Assembly (NCBI RefSeq): GCF_019656235.1
Contig: NZ_BPLL01000001.1
Span: forward strand, 84,409-148,408
DNA from: Apilactobacillus xinyiensis
GTDB lineage: Bacteria; Bacillota; Bacilli; Lactobacillales; Lactobacillaceae
Direction of reading: 5' to 3'
DNA: 64,000 bases
Both the position numbers and the translations under genes were made by a program. Below, in pieces: positions 9,552 to 19,256 of this stretch. Numbering within the stretch: position 1 is the stretch's first letter; every line of letters starts with the position of its first letter. The notes below the pieces were generated by a model that was given only the letters and a program-made list of their open reading frames with translations, was not told where the DNA came from and did not search any database.

Positions 9552-9554
9552 AGA

Positions 9555-10253
9555 TTAGTCTCTATTGTCTCCTAATCCAAACAACTGTAAAAGTTGTAAG
9601 AATAAGTTAACAAAGTCCAAGTATAATATTAAAGCTCCATTGATAGCTAGACCACTATCAGAAACTTGTCCATTATATTGATTATATAAATTTTTCATTT
9701 TTTGCGCATCATATGCTGTTAAAACTGTAAAAATTCCAACAAGCACTATTGATAATACAATTTCAAATAAACTAACTTTTAGAAAAATATTAATGATACT
9801 AACTATAACCACAGCAATTAAAGCTGAATAGGCTTGTGTTCCTAACTTATCTAGATTTTTTTTGGTAACCACACCAATAAAAGCCATGATAATGAAGTCA
9901 GCTGCAGCTGTAACGAAGGCTGAAAAAATTGTAGCCCCCGTGTAGGTTAAAACTATTCCTGAAAATATAACTCCCGTTAGCGATGCAAATATCATTAATT
10001 GAACAAACCCAACTAATGGATTTTTCAAAGAAGTTGATTGAATTGTCATTGAAAGGACAAACCAAACTATGAAAGCTAATATCGTTTGGATACCACTCAA
10101 AGTAACGTGATAAACACTACCTGTTATATAAGCAACTAATCCTGAAACTAAAACAGAAAGTGCCATCCAACCGTACATTTTGGTAAGAAATTTATTTAAA
10201 CCAAAAGCATTATTAAATATTTTTCTATCGGTTGATGAATCATAATTGTTCAT
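9555..10253 (-). CDS. Bax inhibitor-1 (YetJ/YccA-like) family membrane protein
   Basis: A 232-aa integral membrane protein with about seven hydrophobic segments from residue 28 to the end and an acidic C-terminus (GDNRD). The hydrophobic pattern and the GALILYLDFVNLFLQLLQLFG ending, with its conserved Asp in a membrane segment, are the BI-1/YccA signature; B. subtilis YetJ is a pH-gated calcium leak channel. Start chosen at ATG 10251-10253, with GGAGG 7 nt upstream; upstream in-frame codons lack a site. It is monocistronic with its own terminator. Physiological role here is not shown by the sequence. Confidence 0.88.
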   Translation of the reverse strand: MNNYDSSTDRKIFNNAFGLNKFLTKMYGWMALSVLVSGLVAYITGSVYHVTLSGIQTILAFIVWFVLSMTIQSTSLKNPLVGFVQLMIFASLTGVIFSGIVLTYTGATIFSAFVTAAADFIIMAFIGVVTKKNLDKLGTQAYSALIAVVIVSIINIFLKVSLFEIVLSIVLVGIFTVLTAYDAQKMKNLYNQYNGQVSDSGLAINGALILYLDFVNLFLQLLQLFGLGDNRD

Positions 10254-10325
10254 GCATGTTCCTCCTTGATTTACACTAATCTTATTAAGAAACATTTTAT
10301 CAAAACAATAATAAAAGGCAAGCAA

Positions 10326-11657
10326 TTAATTCAACTTATTGCTTAAATGACTCAATAAATCTTCATAAATTTTTTCATATTTTTGAATATCACCAGCACC
10401 CATAAAAATAACAACTGCATCATGATAATCTAGCAGTGGTGACATGTTTTCAGCTTCAATTAATCCACCATCTTTAACAATTTTGGCTTCTAAATCAGCA
10501 CTAGATACTTTACCGGATTTTTCACGTGGAGAACCGTATATTTTAGTAATATAAACTTTATCAGCTTTATTTAAACTCTTAGCAAAATCATCTAAATAAG
10601 CAATTGTTCTACTAAATGTATGTGGTTGAAAAACAGCAATGATTTCTTTGTTAGGATATTCTTGTCTAGCTGCATCTAGAGTAGCATCGATTTCAGATGG
10701 ATGATGAGCATAGTCGTCAATAATAGTCATATCAGCAACTTTTCTTTGAGCAAAACGACGTTTAACTCCTCTGAAAGTTTCTAGTTCGTGTCTAATTTCA
10801 TCTAAGTTATCGTGTTCAAAATATGCTACTGCTATAACAGCTAAGGAATTTAATATATTATGTTCACCATACATGTGGATACTAAATTTACCTAAATCTT
10901 TGCCTCTATAAAGCACGTTAAATTCAGATCCAGTTGTACTTTTTTTAACATTAACAGCTCTAAAATCATCGTCTTCATTTACACCATAATAGTATATAGG
11001 AACATTAGCTTTTATTTTGCGTAAGTTTTCATCATCTCCCCATGCAAAAATACCTTTTTTAGTTTGATTAGCAAAAGTTTGAAAGGCATCTCTAACATCA
11101 TCAATCCCTGTATAATAGTCAGGATGATCAAAATCAATATTAGTCATAATTGCATAATCAGGTTTGGTTGCAAGAAAATGACGACGATATTCATCGGCTT
11201 CATAAGCAAAGAATCTTGCATCAGGAACTCCCTTACCACTTCCATCACCAATCAAGTAATCAGTTGGAGCAATTCCAGATAATACATGAGCTAATAGTCC
11301 TGTAGTACTAGTTTTCCCATGCGCACCACAAACTCCAATACTAGTATGTCCTTCAATCATTTTACCTAAAAATTCATGATAACGATAAACTTTAAGTCCC
11401 ATATCATGGGCTTTTTTAATTTCTGGATGATCATCTTTAAAAGCATTTCCAGCAATTACAATTAATCCATCATGAATATTTTTTTCATCAAATGGATAAA
11501 TATCAATGTTAGCTTGTTCTAATCCACGTTGAGTAAAAGTATATTTTTCTATGTCTGATCCTTGAACCTTACATCCACGATCATTAAGAATCAAAGCCAT
11601 TGCAGCCATTCCTGTACCTTTTATACCAACAAAATGGTAAACGTCATTTTTATTCAT
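10326..11657 (-). CDS. murC: UDP-N-acetylmuramate--L-alanine ligase
   Basis: Adds L-Ala to UDP-MurNAc, the first amino acid of the peptidoglycan stem. The 443-aa Mur ligase has the GIKGTGM motif of the N-terminal nucleotide fold (13-19), ATP loop [10 protein letters not shown] about 111-120, and [10 protein letters not shown] around 318. It lies 23 nt after sftA, and the ytpP-ytpR-sftA-murC order matches B. subtilis. With murE, asl and racD in the same window, it belongs to the wall-precursor pathway. Confidence 0.98.
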   Translation of the reverse strand: MNKNDVYHFVGIKGTGMAAMALILNDRGCKVQGSDIEKYTFTQRGLEQANIDIYPFDEKNIHDGLIVIAGNAFKDDHPEIKKAHDMGLKVYRYHEFLGKMIEGHTSIGVCGAHGKTSTTGLLAHVLSGIAPTDYLIGDGSGKGVPDARFFAYEADEYRRHFLATKPDYAIMTNIDFDHPDYYTGIDDVRDAFQTFANQTKKGIFAWGDDENLRKIKANVPIYYYGVNEDDDFRAVNVKKSTTGSEFNVLYRGKDLGKFSIHMYGEHNILNSLAVIAVAYFEHDNLDEIRHELETFRGVKRRFAQRKVADMTIIDDYAHHPSEIDATLDAARQEYPNKEIIAVFQPHTFSRTIAYLDDFAKSLNKADKVYITKIYGSPREKSGKVSSADLEAKIVKDGGLIEAENMSPLLDYHDAVVIFMGAGDIQKYEKIYEDLLSHLSNKLN

Positions 11658-11680
11658 TATTTACATTTCCTTTCGGTAAA

Positions 11681-14053
11681 CTAAACATTTAATTTTTTAT
11701 AATCTTCCTCACTAAGATATACATCGCGAGGCTTAGAACCATGTTGACCTGAAACATAATTATGTGTTTCTAAATCATCAATTAAGGTTGCAGCTCTATT
11801 ATATCCGATTGAGAACACACGTTGTAGTTTTGAAGTTGAAATAGTATCTTCATGTGAAATATATTTCAAAACTTCTGGCATTAATTCATCTTGTTGTTCT
11901 ACTTGGCTAACCTTTTTTAATAAAGACTTAGGCTGAAACGCATAGTTAGGTTCACCTTGGGACTTAACCTCTTCAGTAATTTTTTCAATTTCTTTACTAG
12001 TAATAAAGGTTCCTTGAAGACGCATAGATTGACTAGAACCATTACCTAAGTAAAGCATGTCACCTTTACCTAATAACCTTTCAGCACCAGCAGTATCAAT
12101 GATTGTACGTGAATCAACTTGACTTGAAACCATAAAAGCAACTCTAGTAGGAATATTATTTTTAATAGTTCCTGTAATAACATCAACACTTGGACGTTGA
12201 GTCGCAACAATTAAATGAATTCCAGCAGCACGAGCTTTTTGAGTAATTCTTACAATATAATCTTGAACTTCGGCCGATGCTACCATCATCAAGTCTGCCA
12301 ACTCATCAATAACAATTAAAATATAAGGCATTTTTAATCCATATTGCTTATGTTCTTCAGCCATTTTATTGAATTGTTCGATATTTCTAGCTCCAGATGC
12401 TGCTAGCTTTTCGTATCTTTGATCCATTTCTTTTACAGCCCAATTTAGAGCAGCAGATGCTTGCTTAGCATCAGAAATAACTGGTGATATCAAGTGTGGA
12501 ATGTCATTGTATGGAGCCATTTCTACTGCCTTAGGATCAATTAAAATCATTTTTAATTCAGCTGGAGTAGCTTTATATAATAACGAAACTAATAAACTGT
12601 TTAAGAATACACTTTTTCCAGATCCAGTAGCACCAGCTATTAACCCATGTGGCATTTTTCTTAAATCAGTTACTTGAGGATTACCAGTTAAATCAACTCC
12701 TAAAGCTACCGTCAATGGATTTTTATTATTACGGAACGTATCAGATGATAATACTTCAGACAGCATTACTGGTCTCGGCTTAGGATTAGGAATTTCAATT
12801 CCCACAGTTGTTTTACCTGGAATTGGAGCTTCGATTCTAATATCTTTAGCAGCCAAAGCCAATTTCAAGTCATCAGTTAGATTAGTAATTTTATTAACCT
12901 TAACTCCTAACTTAAGTTTAACTTGAAATTGAGTAACTGTAGGCCCATTATCCCAATCTACAACATTTGCTTTGACATGAAATGCTTGTAACGTTTCATC
13001 TAAAATTTCAGCCTGATTTTCAATCCAATCGTCTAACCCTTCATCATCGGCAGTTTTAGGTTCATTTAAAATATTTAAAGATGGAAATTGATAATTTTGT
13101 GAGTTAGATTCCTGTACTGGTTTATCTTTAAATAATGTTAAATCTTTTTGTGCATTATTTTCTTCACCTAAAATTGAATTTAATGAATGACCAAGTCCAC
13201 CATGTCGATTAGTTTTAGAATCGTTATCATTGTCTACATGCTTAATTTCATTGGAAATATTATCATTTTTTAAATCTTTTTTATTAGTATCATTCAAAAT
13301 CTCATTTGATACTTCATTAATTTGTTCAACACTCTCAGTACCATCAGTAAGATTTTGATCATCATTATTAACTTCTGAAGGAGTATCTACAACTACTTTA
13401 TCACTTGTAGTTTCATGTTCATCAATTTTTTTGTTAATAGTATTGAAAACTTGATTTTCATCTGACGTAGTTGTTTTAGAAGCATCCAAGTCACTATTTT
13501 TTTCGTCTAAATCATTTCTTGTACCATCAAACTGATTATCTATTATTTCTTTTGAATTATTTGATAATACTTTAGCTTTATCTGAGGATTCTATAAAATC
13601 ATCTTTAGTATCGTCTAGGCCATCAACATCTTGAACATTTTCAATTGTAATTTCAGGAGCTTTTTTAATCATATGTTCTGAATCAAGCGAAACATTATCA
13701 TTAATTAAAATAAAAGTGTCCTGAGATTTTGTTAACTGATTTTTTAATTTTATATATTCATCTGAAATTGGTCTTTGATAATAACTAACTTGCTTTTCTT
13801 TTTGTTCATATATTTTTGTTGGTTGAAAAGCTGCTACACGTTTAGAAATTGGATTATTTTTATCTACTGAAACCTCATTGTCAACTAACTTGCTTGTTGG
13901 TTGACTTCGATTTAACGGTTTGCTATTTGTATTTTCATTATTATTTTTATTTACTTGTTCAGCAATACTTTTCACTCTAGCTTTTTTAGAAAAGTTTTTA
14001 TTATGGTTAATAGGATATTTTCTAAAAAAAGCTGGTCCGTCATAATGATTCAT
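11681..14053 (-). CDS. sftA: Soluble FtsK/SpoIIIE-type DNA translocase SftA
   Basis: Septum-associated DNA translocase that clears chromosome ends before division. The C-terminal 430 residues are a FtsK motor: Walker A GATGSGKS (about 465), Walker B LIVIDELADLMM, the ATQRPSVDVITG segment, and a gamma winged helix at the end. No transmembrane segment precedes it, unlike FtsK and SpoIIIE; instead residues 1 to about 330 are low-complexity and rich in Asp, Asn, Ser and Lys. That and the murC/ytpR neighbours identify SftA (YtpS). Length 790 aa, shorter than B. subtilis SftA. Confidence 0.93.
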   Translation of the reverse strand: MNHYDGPAFFRKYPINHNKNFSKKARVKSIAEQVNKNNNENTNSKPLNRSQPTSKLVDNEVSVDKNNPISKRVAAFQPTKIYEQKEKQVSYYQRPISDEYIKLKNQLTKSQDTFILINDNVSLDSEHMIKKAPEITIENVQDVDGLDDTKDDFIESSDKAKVLSNNSKEIIDNQFDGTRNDLDEKNSDLDASKTTTSDENQVFNTINKKIDEHETTSDKVVVDTPSEVNNDDQNLTDGTESVEQINEVSNEILNDTNKKDLKNDNISNEIKHVDNDNDSKTNRHGGLGHSLNSILGEENNAQKDLTLFKDKPVQESNSQNYQFPSLNILNEPKTADDEGLDDWIENQAEILDETLQAFHVKANVVDWDNGPTVTQFQVKLKLGVKVNKITNLTDDLKLALAAKDIRIEAPIPGKTTVGIEIPNPKPRPVMLSEVLSSDTFRNNKNPLTVALGVDLTGNPQVTDLRKMPHGLIAGATGSGKSVFLNSLLVSLLYKATPAELKMILIDPKAVEMAPYNDIPHLISPVISDAKQASAALNWAVKEMDQRYEKLAASGARNIEQFNKMAEEHKQYGLKMPYILIVIDELADLMMVASAEVQDYIVRITQKARAAGIHLIVATQRPSVDVITGTIKNNIPTRVAFMVSSQVDSRTIIDTAGAERLLGKGDMLYLGNGSSQSMRLQGTFITSKEIEKITEEVKSQGEPNYAFQPKSLLKKVSQVEQQDELMPEVLKYISHEDTISTSKLQRVFSIGYNRAATLIDDLETHNYVSGQHGSKPRDVYLSEEDYKKLNV

Positions 14054-14090
14054 GTAAAAATCATCCTCAACTTATTAAAATTTTATGTAC

Positions 14091-14111
14091 AGAAAAGCAT
14101 TTTGCTTTTCT
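14091..14111 (-). terminator. Weak hairpin between ytpR and sftA
   Basis: AGAAAAGC/GCTTTTCT stem of 8 bp with a 5-nt loop; the T-rich 3' arm is not followed by a clean T-run. It may reduce rather than stop read-through from ytpPR into sftA-murC. Confidence 0.35.
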
Positions 14112-14122
14112 AAAATTAAAGA

Positions 14123-14761
14123 CTATTCAAATAGGTCACTAGCTTTACTGGCATCAAAAGCATCGCCTACTTTATAAGAATCAGGTAATATCAATGCACC
14201 TGGTTTTTGAGGTGCATTAGGAATTTTAAGTTCTCGACCAGAACAAATCATCCCATTACTTGCTTCGCCTTTTAATTCACCAGGCCATATAATTAAACCA
14301 CTAGGCATCATAGCTCCAACTTTAGCAACTACTACTTTTATATCTTCTTGCATGTTAGGTGAGCTACTAACAATTTGTAAAACTTCGTCATTATTAACTA
14401 CTGTTTCAGTTATTTTCAAATGATCAGATTTTGGATGTGGTTTAACTGATTTAACATAACCTACTACAAATTTAGGATCATCATCTGCTGAAATTTCAGC
14501 TTTCAAATCATTATCAGTCAAAACTTTATTTAGCGTATCTATATCTTGTTGACTTAACTTAATTTGACCATTAAGTTCGGCTATATGTGGTAAAAATTTA
14601 CTAACGTTTAAGAAATTGAAACCAAGTGTTTTGTTAGTTTCACTATCAAATATTTTTACAACATCATTTTTTTCTATTTCGGCTTGATTTTCAACATCTT
14701 CACCTAAAATAACAACTAGTATGTCACCCATTTGGCTTGGATTATAACTAGCAATTAGCAT
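14123..14761 (-). CDS. ytpR: YtpR-family tRNA-binding domain protein
   Basis: A 212-aa cytoplasmic protein with an N-terminal DUF4479-type domain (1-95) and a C-terminal EMAP/PheT-like tRNA-binding OB fold (about 100-205), recognised by VGYVKSVKPHPKSDHL and by SNGMICSGREL. The fold resembles the N-terminus of PheT but no synthetase domains follow. It lies between ytpP and sftA as in B. subtilis. RNA binding is inferred from the fold; the biological role is not established. Confidence 0.9.
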   Translation of the reverse strand: MLIASYNPSQMGDILVVILGEDVENQAEIEKNDVVKIFDSETNKTLGFNFLNVSKFLPHIAELNGQIKLSQQDIDTLNKVLTDNDLKAEISADDDPKFVVGYVKSVKPHPKSDHLKITETVVNNDEVLQIVSSSPNMQEDIKVVVAKVGAMMPSGLIIWPGELKGEASNGMICSGRELKIPNAPQKPGALILPDSYKVGDAFDASKASDLFE

Positions 14762-14782
14762 TGGAAATCATCTCCTAATATT

Positions 14783-15106
14783 TTATTTATTTAAATTATT
14801 TAAGAATTCTTCGACCTGTTCTTTAGTTTTACGGTCTTTATTAACTAAACGACCTATTTCTTTACCATCTTTAAAAGCAATAAAACTAGGAATACCAAAA
14901 ACATCTAATTCAGCAGTTAAGTCAATATTTTCATCTCTATCAACTGCTAAAAAGTTATATTCTGAATATTCTTTTTCTATTTCCGGTAATACCGGTTTAA
15001 TAAATGAGCAATCTGGGCACCAATCTGCTGAAAAGAATAGTACATATTGACCATTACTAATTTTATTGTTTAATTCATCTAAATTCATCTTGTTTAGTTT
15101 TTCCAT
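14783..15106 (-). CDS. ytpP: Thioredoxin-like protein YtpP
   Basis: A 107-aa thioredoxin-fold protein with active site WCPDC near residue 30 and the cis-proline segment FGIPSF near 75. The CPDC dipeptide differs from classic CGPC and suggests a specialised oxidoreductase, for example de-bacillithiolation or a general disulfide role. The start is ATG 15104-15106 with GAGTGA upstream; an in-frame GTG overlapping that site is rejected. First gene of the ytpP-ytpR-sftA-murC cluster. Confidence 0.92.
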   Translation of the reverse strand: MEKLNKMNLDELNNKISNGQYVLFFSADWCPDCSFIKPVLPEIEKEYSEYNFLAVDRDENIDLTAELDVFGIPSFIAFKDGKEIGRLVNKDRKTKEQVEEFLNNLNK

Positions 15107-15204
15107 ATTTATCACTCAATTCTATATTAGTATATACCAACCATTGATAGTTGGCTAAAAGTCATACGTAATTATATAATAAACTTAAATTATATTCAGA
15201 GGTG

Positions 15205-15495
15205 ATGTTTATCAACTTAAAAAAATTAACATTGACTACTATGGGAATAACAATTTTAGTAACAAGTAGTTGTATCATTAAACAAAAATATCTATTTAAT
15301 AAACGTTCGAAAATGGAAACTTTATTAATCGAACAAGTAAAAAAGCAATTATCATTATCGAATATCTATGGTTCATGGATCTACTTCGATAAATCCACTA
15401 AAATTTTTAATGGACAAATTTTTATAAATACGTCAAAATCATACACTTTCAAAGGTAACGCCAGTGGTAATTTAATTTCAATTAAAGAAGACTAA
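15205..15495 (+). CDS. Small membrane-anchored protein, PepSY-like
   Basis: About 96 aa. One N-terminal hydrophobic segment (about 8-24, ending TSSC) could be a membrane anchor or a poor lipobox; the rest is extracellular, with IYGSWIYFD and a repeated beta-type pattern (FNGQIFI, YTFKG) resembling short PepSY-like proteins next to trmB in other lactobacilli. The start is uncertain: AGAGG lies only 2 nt before the ATG at 15205, and the preceding GTG (15202) overlaps it. Monocistronic, divergent from ytpP, ending in a shared terminator. Function unknown. Confidence 0.65.
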   Translation: MFINLKKLTLTTMGITILVTSSCIIKQKYLFNKRSKMETLLIEQVKKQLSLSNIYGSWIYFDKSTKIFNGQIFINTSKSYTFKGNASGNLISIKED

Positions 15496-15512
15496 ATTTA
15501 GTCTTCTTTTTT
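15484..15512. terminator. Bidirectional terminator, PepSY-like gene / trmB
   Basis: AGAAGACT/AGTCTTCT stem with A-run on one side and T-run on the other; it includes the stop codons of both convergent genes. Confidence 0.85.
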
Positions 15513-16151
15513 ATTATTAAATCTCACAATTGCTTTATAAATAGGACCTTTTTTACTAAATTTATTTTCGTATTCAGTCTCAACGTTATCCTCATTTTCT
15601 GGACTATTGTGTAAGTCTAAAGATACATAATCAAAGTGCATCCCATAATTATTAAAGGTAACTAAAGAATATTCAAAAAGTCCTCTATTATCAGTCTTAA
15701 AAACTAATGGAGCATCTTTTTTAAGTACTTCTGCATAACTATCCAAGAATTTAGGTGATGTTAGTCTACGTTTAGCATGTCGCTTTTTAGGCCATGGATC
15801 AGAAAAGTTCAGATAAATAGTTGAAATTTCATGATGATTAAAGAAAGTATTTACCCCTGCGCCATCAGTATGAACTAAAATAACATTATCTAACTTTTTA
15901 CTAACAAGTTTTTTCAACGCTAATGCAATAACTGATTTTTGAATTTCCACACCTATAAAGTTTATGTTAGGAAATTTTTTAGCCATTTCAATTATAAATT
16001 TACCCTTACCCATACCAATTTCAATATGAATGGGTTGATCTTTAGAAAACTTTTGTGACCATTTGCCTATCCACTTTTCTGGATCTTCAACTATATATTC
16101 AGGGTGATCTTTAATAAAGTCATCAGCCCAAGGTTTATTTCTTACTCGCAA
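15498..16151 (-). CDS. trmB: tRNA (guanine-46-N7)-methyltransferase
   Basis: SAM-dependent methylation of G46 in the tRNA variable loop. The 217-aa protein has the SAM-binding HIEIGMGKGKF motif (about 42-52) and the catalytic FSDPWPKKRHAKRR segment (about 117-130). The start is TTG (16149-16151) with GGAGG 7 nt upstream and gives the usual MRVRNKPWA N-terminus. It is a single gene between the small anchored protein and ecsAB. Confidence 0.97.
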   Translation of the reverse strand: MRVRNKPWADDFIKDHPEYIVEDPEKWIGKWSQKFSKDQPIHIEIGMGKGKFIIEMAKKFPNINFIGVEIQKSVIALALKKLVSKKLDNVILVHTDGAGVNTFFNHHEISTIYLNFSDPWPKKRHAKRRLTSPKFLDSYAEVLKKDAPLVFKTDNRGLFEYSLVTFNNYGMHFDYVSLDLHNSPENEDNVETEYENKFSKKGPIYKAIVRFNNKKED

Positions 16152-16180
16152 ATTGTTGCCTCCTTATATAAAAATCCAAT

Positions 16181-16212
16181 AAAAATAGCCAAAACGCAAT
16201 CGTTTTGACTAT
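16181..16212 (-). terminator. Terminator after ecsB
   Basis: ATAG-CAAAACG stem pairs with CGTTTTG-CTAT around CAAT; minus-strand T-run follows. It insulates trmB. Confidence 0.82.
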
Positions 16213-16298
16213 CAAAATTACTTGAATATCAAAATAAATAACTATTGCTATTCTACTTTGATAAATGCGGTAACGTCAAGCCTTAAAAGGCTTTATGA

Positions 16299-17510
16299 TT
16301 AAGATTTTTTAATTCTTCTAGGCATATATATATATATCATAAATACTGATAGCAAAATGTTTAGAATCAGTGATGATAAACTGTAAAATAATGATTTAGT
16401 TCCAAACAAACTAGCAACAAAAAATACTACAACAACCATCGTTGACATTAGTTTAATAACTTTTTGAAATCCAATTAGTTTCTTATTTTGATCAATAGGA
16501 TATATATGGATAAAAGCATTACTATCAAAATGACTATAAAATGGGATAAGTTGAAAAATAATTAAATATAGAAATAATAATCCTAAGCCTATATTTAATA
16601 TATTATTATCTATAAATGCTAACAATACTGCCCCTATTATAACTAGTCTTATATATAATCCACTAAATTCATTATTCCTCAATAGTCCTCTTATATATAA
16701 ATATGGAAAAGTATTACCAGATGAATTTTTAAAAATGTTCATCATTGGTGATAAGTATCTTCTATGCTTAACTGAAATTGTAAGTTGTGGAACGTCAGTA
16801 AACATGTTAAAGAACTTATAAACATTCAACATTCGACTATTTTCAACATCAATTATTTTGGACCAATTTAATGAATTATGCTTGTTAATAATGGTTAAGT
16901 AAGCTAATAAGATGTTATAAATTAAGATTATAGCCAATGCAAAGTAAGAATTTATAAATACTAATAGACTTAAAGTTAACAAAGAAATTAGCATTCGATT
17001 AATTAGTTTACTAGATAGATAGTTTTTGGTTACATGATAACTGTTTAGAAAATCATGACTCATCATGCTTAACTTTATAAGCACCAGCATTAATATATAT
17101 ATTATTATACCCAATATATCATAACTATTTCTGGATATATTAATTAAAGGAATTAAAATAATCCCAAAGGCAATTTGTACTGGAACCGCCATCATTAAAC
17201 TATATCTATATGCAGCTTTTAAGTAGTTATAAAAATCGCTTTCTTTAGGTAACAAAAAAACATAATCTGGTTTTTTTACTAATGTGGCAAAATGACTTAT
17301 TTGGACAGATAACAACATCAGTATCAATACTAATGGCTTTAACCACCACATTTCATAATTAAGGTGACGCAAAGCTCTTGAATATTCAAAAGCTAAGCCA
17401 CCAATGAAAAACATTAAAGCAATTACAAAAAAATCATTTAAAACATATCTCAAATAGCTTGCAATTTCTGTAACATGGGCAGACAATCGTTTTGAAAATA
17501 ATTTCTTCAT
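16299..17510 (-). CDS. ecsB: ABC transporter permease EcsB
   Basis: A 403-aa polytopic membrane protein with about eight to ten hydrophobic segments, starting near residue 27, and a basic C-terminus (MPRRIKKS). The ATGA overlap with ecsA shows it is the partner permease. EcsAB of B. subtilis affects secretion, regulated proteolysis and SipW-dependent processing; the true substrate is unsettled. The hit gene is divergent upstream and prsA is nearby, the same neighbourhood as in B. subtilis. Confidence 0.9.
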   Translation of the reverse strand: MKKLFSKRLSAHVTEIASYLRYVLNDFFVIALMFFIGGLAFEYSRALRHLNYEMWWLKPLVLILMLLSVQISHFATLVKKPDYVFLLPKESDFYNYLKAAYRYSLMMAVPVQIAFGIILIPLINISRNSYDILGIIIYILMLVLIKLSMMSHDFLNSYHVTKNYLSSKLINRMLISLLTLSLLVFINSYFALAIILIYNILLAYLTIINKHNSLNWSKIIDVENSRMLNVYKFFNMFTDVPQLTISVKHRRYLSPMMNIFKNSSGNTFPYLYIRGLLRNNEFSGLYIRLVIIGAVLLAFIDNNILNIGLGLLFLYLIIFQLIPFYSHFDSNAFIHIYPIDQNKKLIGFQKVIKLMSTMVVVVFFVASLFGTKSLFYSLSSLILNILLSVFMIYIYMPRRIKKS

Positions 17511-18244
17511 GAATTGGATTCTTCCTTAGCTAAGGATAAGTAAATATCGTTCAATGAACTATCATCATTACCATATTTTGCTCTTAAAGTTTTAAAATCG
17601 CCTTCAGTTCTAATTTGCCCATTATGAATTAAAACAAAGCGATCACAAAACTTTTCAGCAGTATCCAATACATGTGTAGACATTAAAATACTACTTCCGT
17701 TTTGTTTCTGCTTGTTAATTAAATCTAATAAATCATTAACAGCTAGCGGATCCAGACCTAAAAACGGTTCATCAATAATAAATAACTTAGCATTTGTAAT
17801 AAAGGCACAAACAATCATAACCTTTTGCTTCATACCTTTAGAAAAATTAGAAGGAAACCAATCTAATTTATTATCTAATCTAAATCGTTTCAGTAAATCG
17901 TTAGCTTTATTCCATGTTTCATGAGCATCTAAATTGTATGCCATCATTGTCATTTCAATATGTTCTTTTAAAGTTAATTCCTCATATAAAATTGGAGCTT
18001 CCGGAATATATGCTATTTGTTGTTTGTATTTTTCGATATCATCCTTAGATGATACTCCATTAATATTAATATCGCCTGAAAAGGGATGCAATAAGCCAAT
18101 AATATGATTAATAGTCGTTGACTTACCAGCTCCATTCAGACCTATTAGTCCAACCAATTCTCCATCTTTGATATCAAATGAAACTTTTTTTAGAACTGGA
18201 ACTTGTGAATATCCACCAACTAGATTGGATACTTTTAAAGACAT
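17507..18244 (-). CDS. ecsA: ABC transporter ATP-binding protein EcsA
   Basis: ATPase subunit of the Ecs transporter, 245 aa. Walker A GLNGAGKST (about 38-46), Q-loop IAYIPE, signature FSKGMKQKV (about 135), Walker B LFIIDEPFLGLDP and switch His STHVLD. The start is ATG 18242-18244 with AGGAG 8 nt upstream; the longer upstream extension is hydrophobic nonsense for this family and has no site. It overlaps ecsB by 4 nt and is divergent from hit. Confidence 0.93.
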   Translation of the reverse strand: MSLKVSNLVGGYSQVPVLKKVSFDIKDGELVGLIGLNGAGKSTTINHIIGLLHPFSGDININGVSSKDDIEKYKQQIAYIPEAPILYEELTLKEHIEMTMMAYNLDAHETWNKANDLLKRFRLDNKLDWFPSNFSKGMKQKVMIVCAFITNAKLFIIDEPFLGLDPLAVNDLLDLINKQKQNGSSILMSTHVLDTAEKFCDRFVLIHNGQIRTEGDFKTLRAKYGNDDSSLNDIYLSLAKEESNS

Positions 18245-18388
18245 TAAACTCACTCCTTTTATAAATATCATTATAGCATAGCGATAGATCATAAATTGAA
18301 ATCAAACATAGGCCAAACTTAAATAGCTTTTAACATTAGTGTATAATCAAAATTACAAAATTAATCACTGCTTGAAAGAAGGAATATT

Positions 18389-18820
18389 ATGGATAATAAT
18401 TGTATTTTTTGTAAAATTATAAACGGAGACATTCCCAGTTATACTGTGTACGAAGATGATGTGGTTAAAGCATTTTTAGATATTTCACAAGCCACACCTG
18501 GTCATACTCTCGTTATACCTAAAAAGCATGTACAAAACATTTATGAATATGATGATAAATTGGCTGAGCAAGTATTTTCTAGAATTCCTAAGATTGCTAG
18601 AGCAATCAAAGCTTCTAGTCCAGATATTAAAGGGATGAATATTGTTAATAATAATGGCGAAGTGGCCTATCAATCAGTCTTTCACTCTCATTTCCATTTA
18701 ATACCTAGATATAGTGAAAAAGATGGTTTTGAAATGAGTTTTCAAGACAACGGTAAAAACTATGACGAAGAAACTTTGGTTAAGATTAAGAATGAAATTT
18801 CTAAACATATGGGGGCATAA
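18389..18820 (+). CDS. hit: HIT-family nucleotide hydrolase Hit
   Basis: A 143-aa histidine-triad protein that hydrolyses nucleoside phosphoramidates or similar adenylated compounds. The CIFCKIINGDIPS start and the triad HSHFHLIPR (about 98-106) are diagnostic. Two N-terminal cysteines (CxxC) may bind zinc, as in B. subtilis Hit. It is divergent from ecsAB and begins a plus-strand run hit, YtxH-like, prsA. Confidence 0.95.
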   Translation: MDNNCIFCKIINGDIPSYTVYEDDVVKAFLDISQATPGHTLVIPKKHVQNIYEYDDKLAEQVFSRIPKIARAIKASSPDIKGMNIVNNNGEVAYQSVFHSHFHLIPRYSEKDGFEMSFQDNGKNYDEETLVKIKNEISKHMGA

Positions 18821-18822
18821 GT

Positions 18823-19143
18823 TTGAATAGTTTTTTTAAATTTTCTGGAATTTCTCTGGCAGCCTTAGGTGCATATTTATTTTTAAAAAAAGAAAGTCCT
18901 AAAGAATTCATCTATCGAAGTAAAAATACGCTGGATGAAACTATTACAGATATTTCAAATTGGAATGATAAAAAACAGCAATTGAATGATAGTGTCAAAA
19001 ATTTAAACAAAGAGATTTTAAAATCTAAAAATACTTTAAATTTAGTTAATAAGGACATTGAAAGATTTGAATTTAAAATTAAACCTCATATCCAAAAAAT
19101 AAATGAAAAAGTAAATGAATTAAACCATAAATTCTCTCATTAA
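18823..19143 (+). CDS. YtxH-like membrane-anchored coiled-coil protein
   Basis: A 106-aa protein: short hydrophobic N-terminus (about 5-22), then a lysine-rich, strongly helical coiled coil to the end. Start TTG at 18823 with GGGGG 7 nt upstream, 2 nt after the hit stop, so it is translated with hit. Small YtxH/coiled-coil proteins sit between hit and prsA in related genomes. Function unknown; orientation suggests a cytoplasmic or wall-facing filament anchored by one helix. Confidence 0.75.
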   Translation: MNSFFKFSGISLAALGAYLFLKKESPKEFIYRSKNTLDETITDISNWNDKKQQLNDSVKNLNKEILKSKNTLNLVNKDIERFEFKIKPHIQKINEKVNELNHKFSH

Positions 19144-19199
19144 AGATTTTTTTAAATTACTATAAGAAAATATAATGTTATGTTATATTAGAAGTAATA

Positions 19200-19219
19200 C
19201 GTTGGTGCTTAACCAACGA
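19200..19219 (+). promoter_or_regulatory. Inverted repeat in prsA upstream region
   Basis: CGTTGGT-gcttaa-CCAACG, a 6-7 bp inverted repeat about 38 nt before the prsA start, downstream of a TATAAT-like element (19171-19176). No T-run follows, so it is not a terminator. It could be an operator or an mRNA hairpin. Confidence 0.45.
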
Positions 19220-19256
19220 CAAAATGTAATTATTTTAAGAATGGATGTGTAGATTT

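Noticed and set aside
17090..17110. Short tatata tracts in ecsB as a phase-variable repeat
   Set aside because: Runs are short, in frame within coding sequence and typical for AT-rich DNA; no sign of a frameshift.
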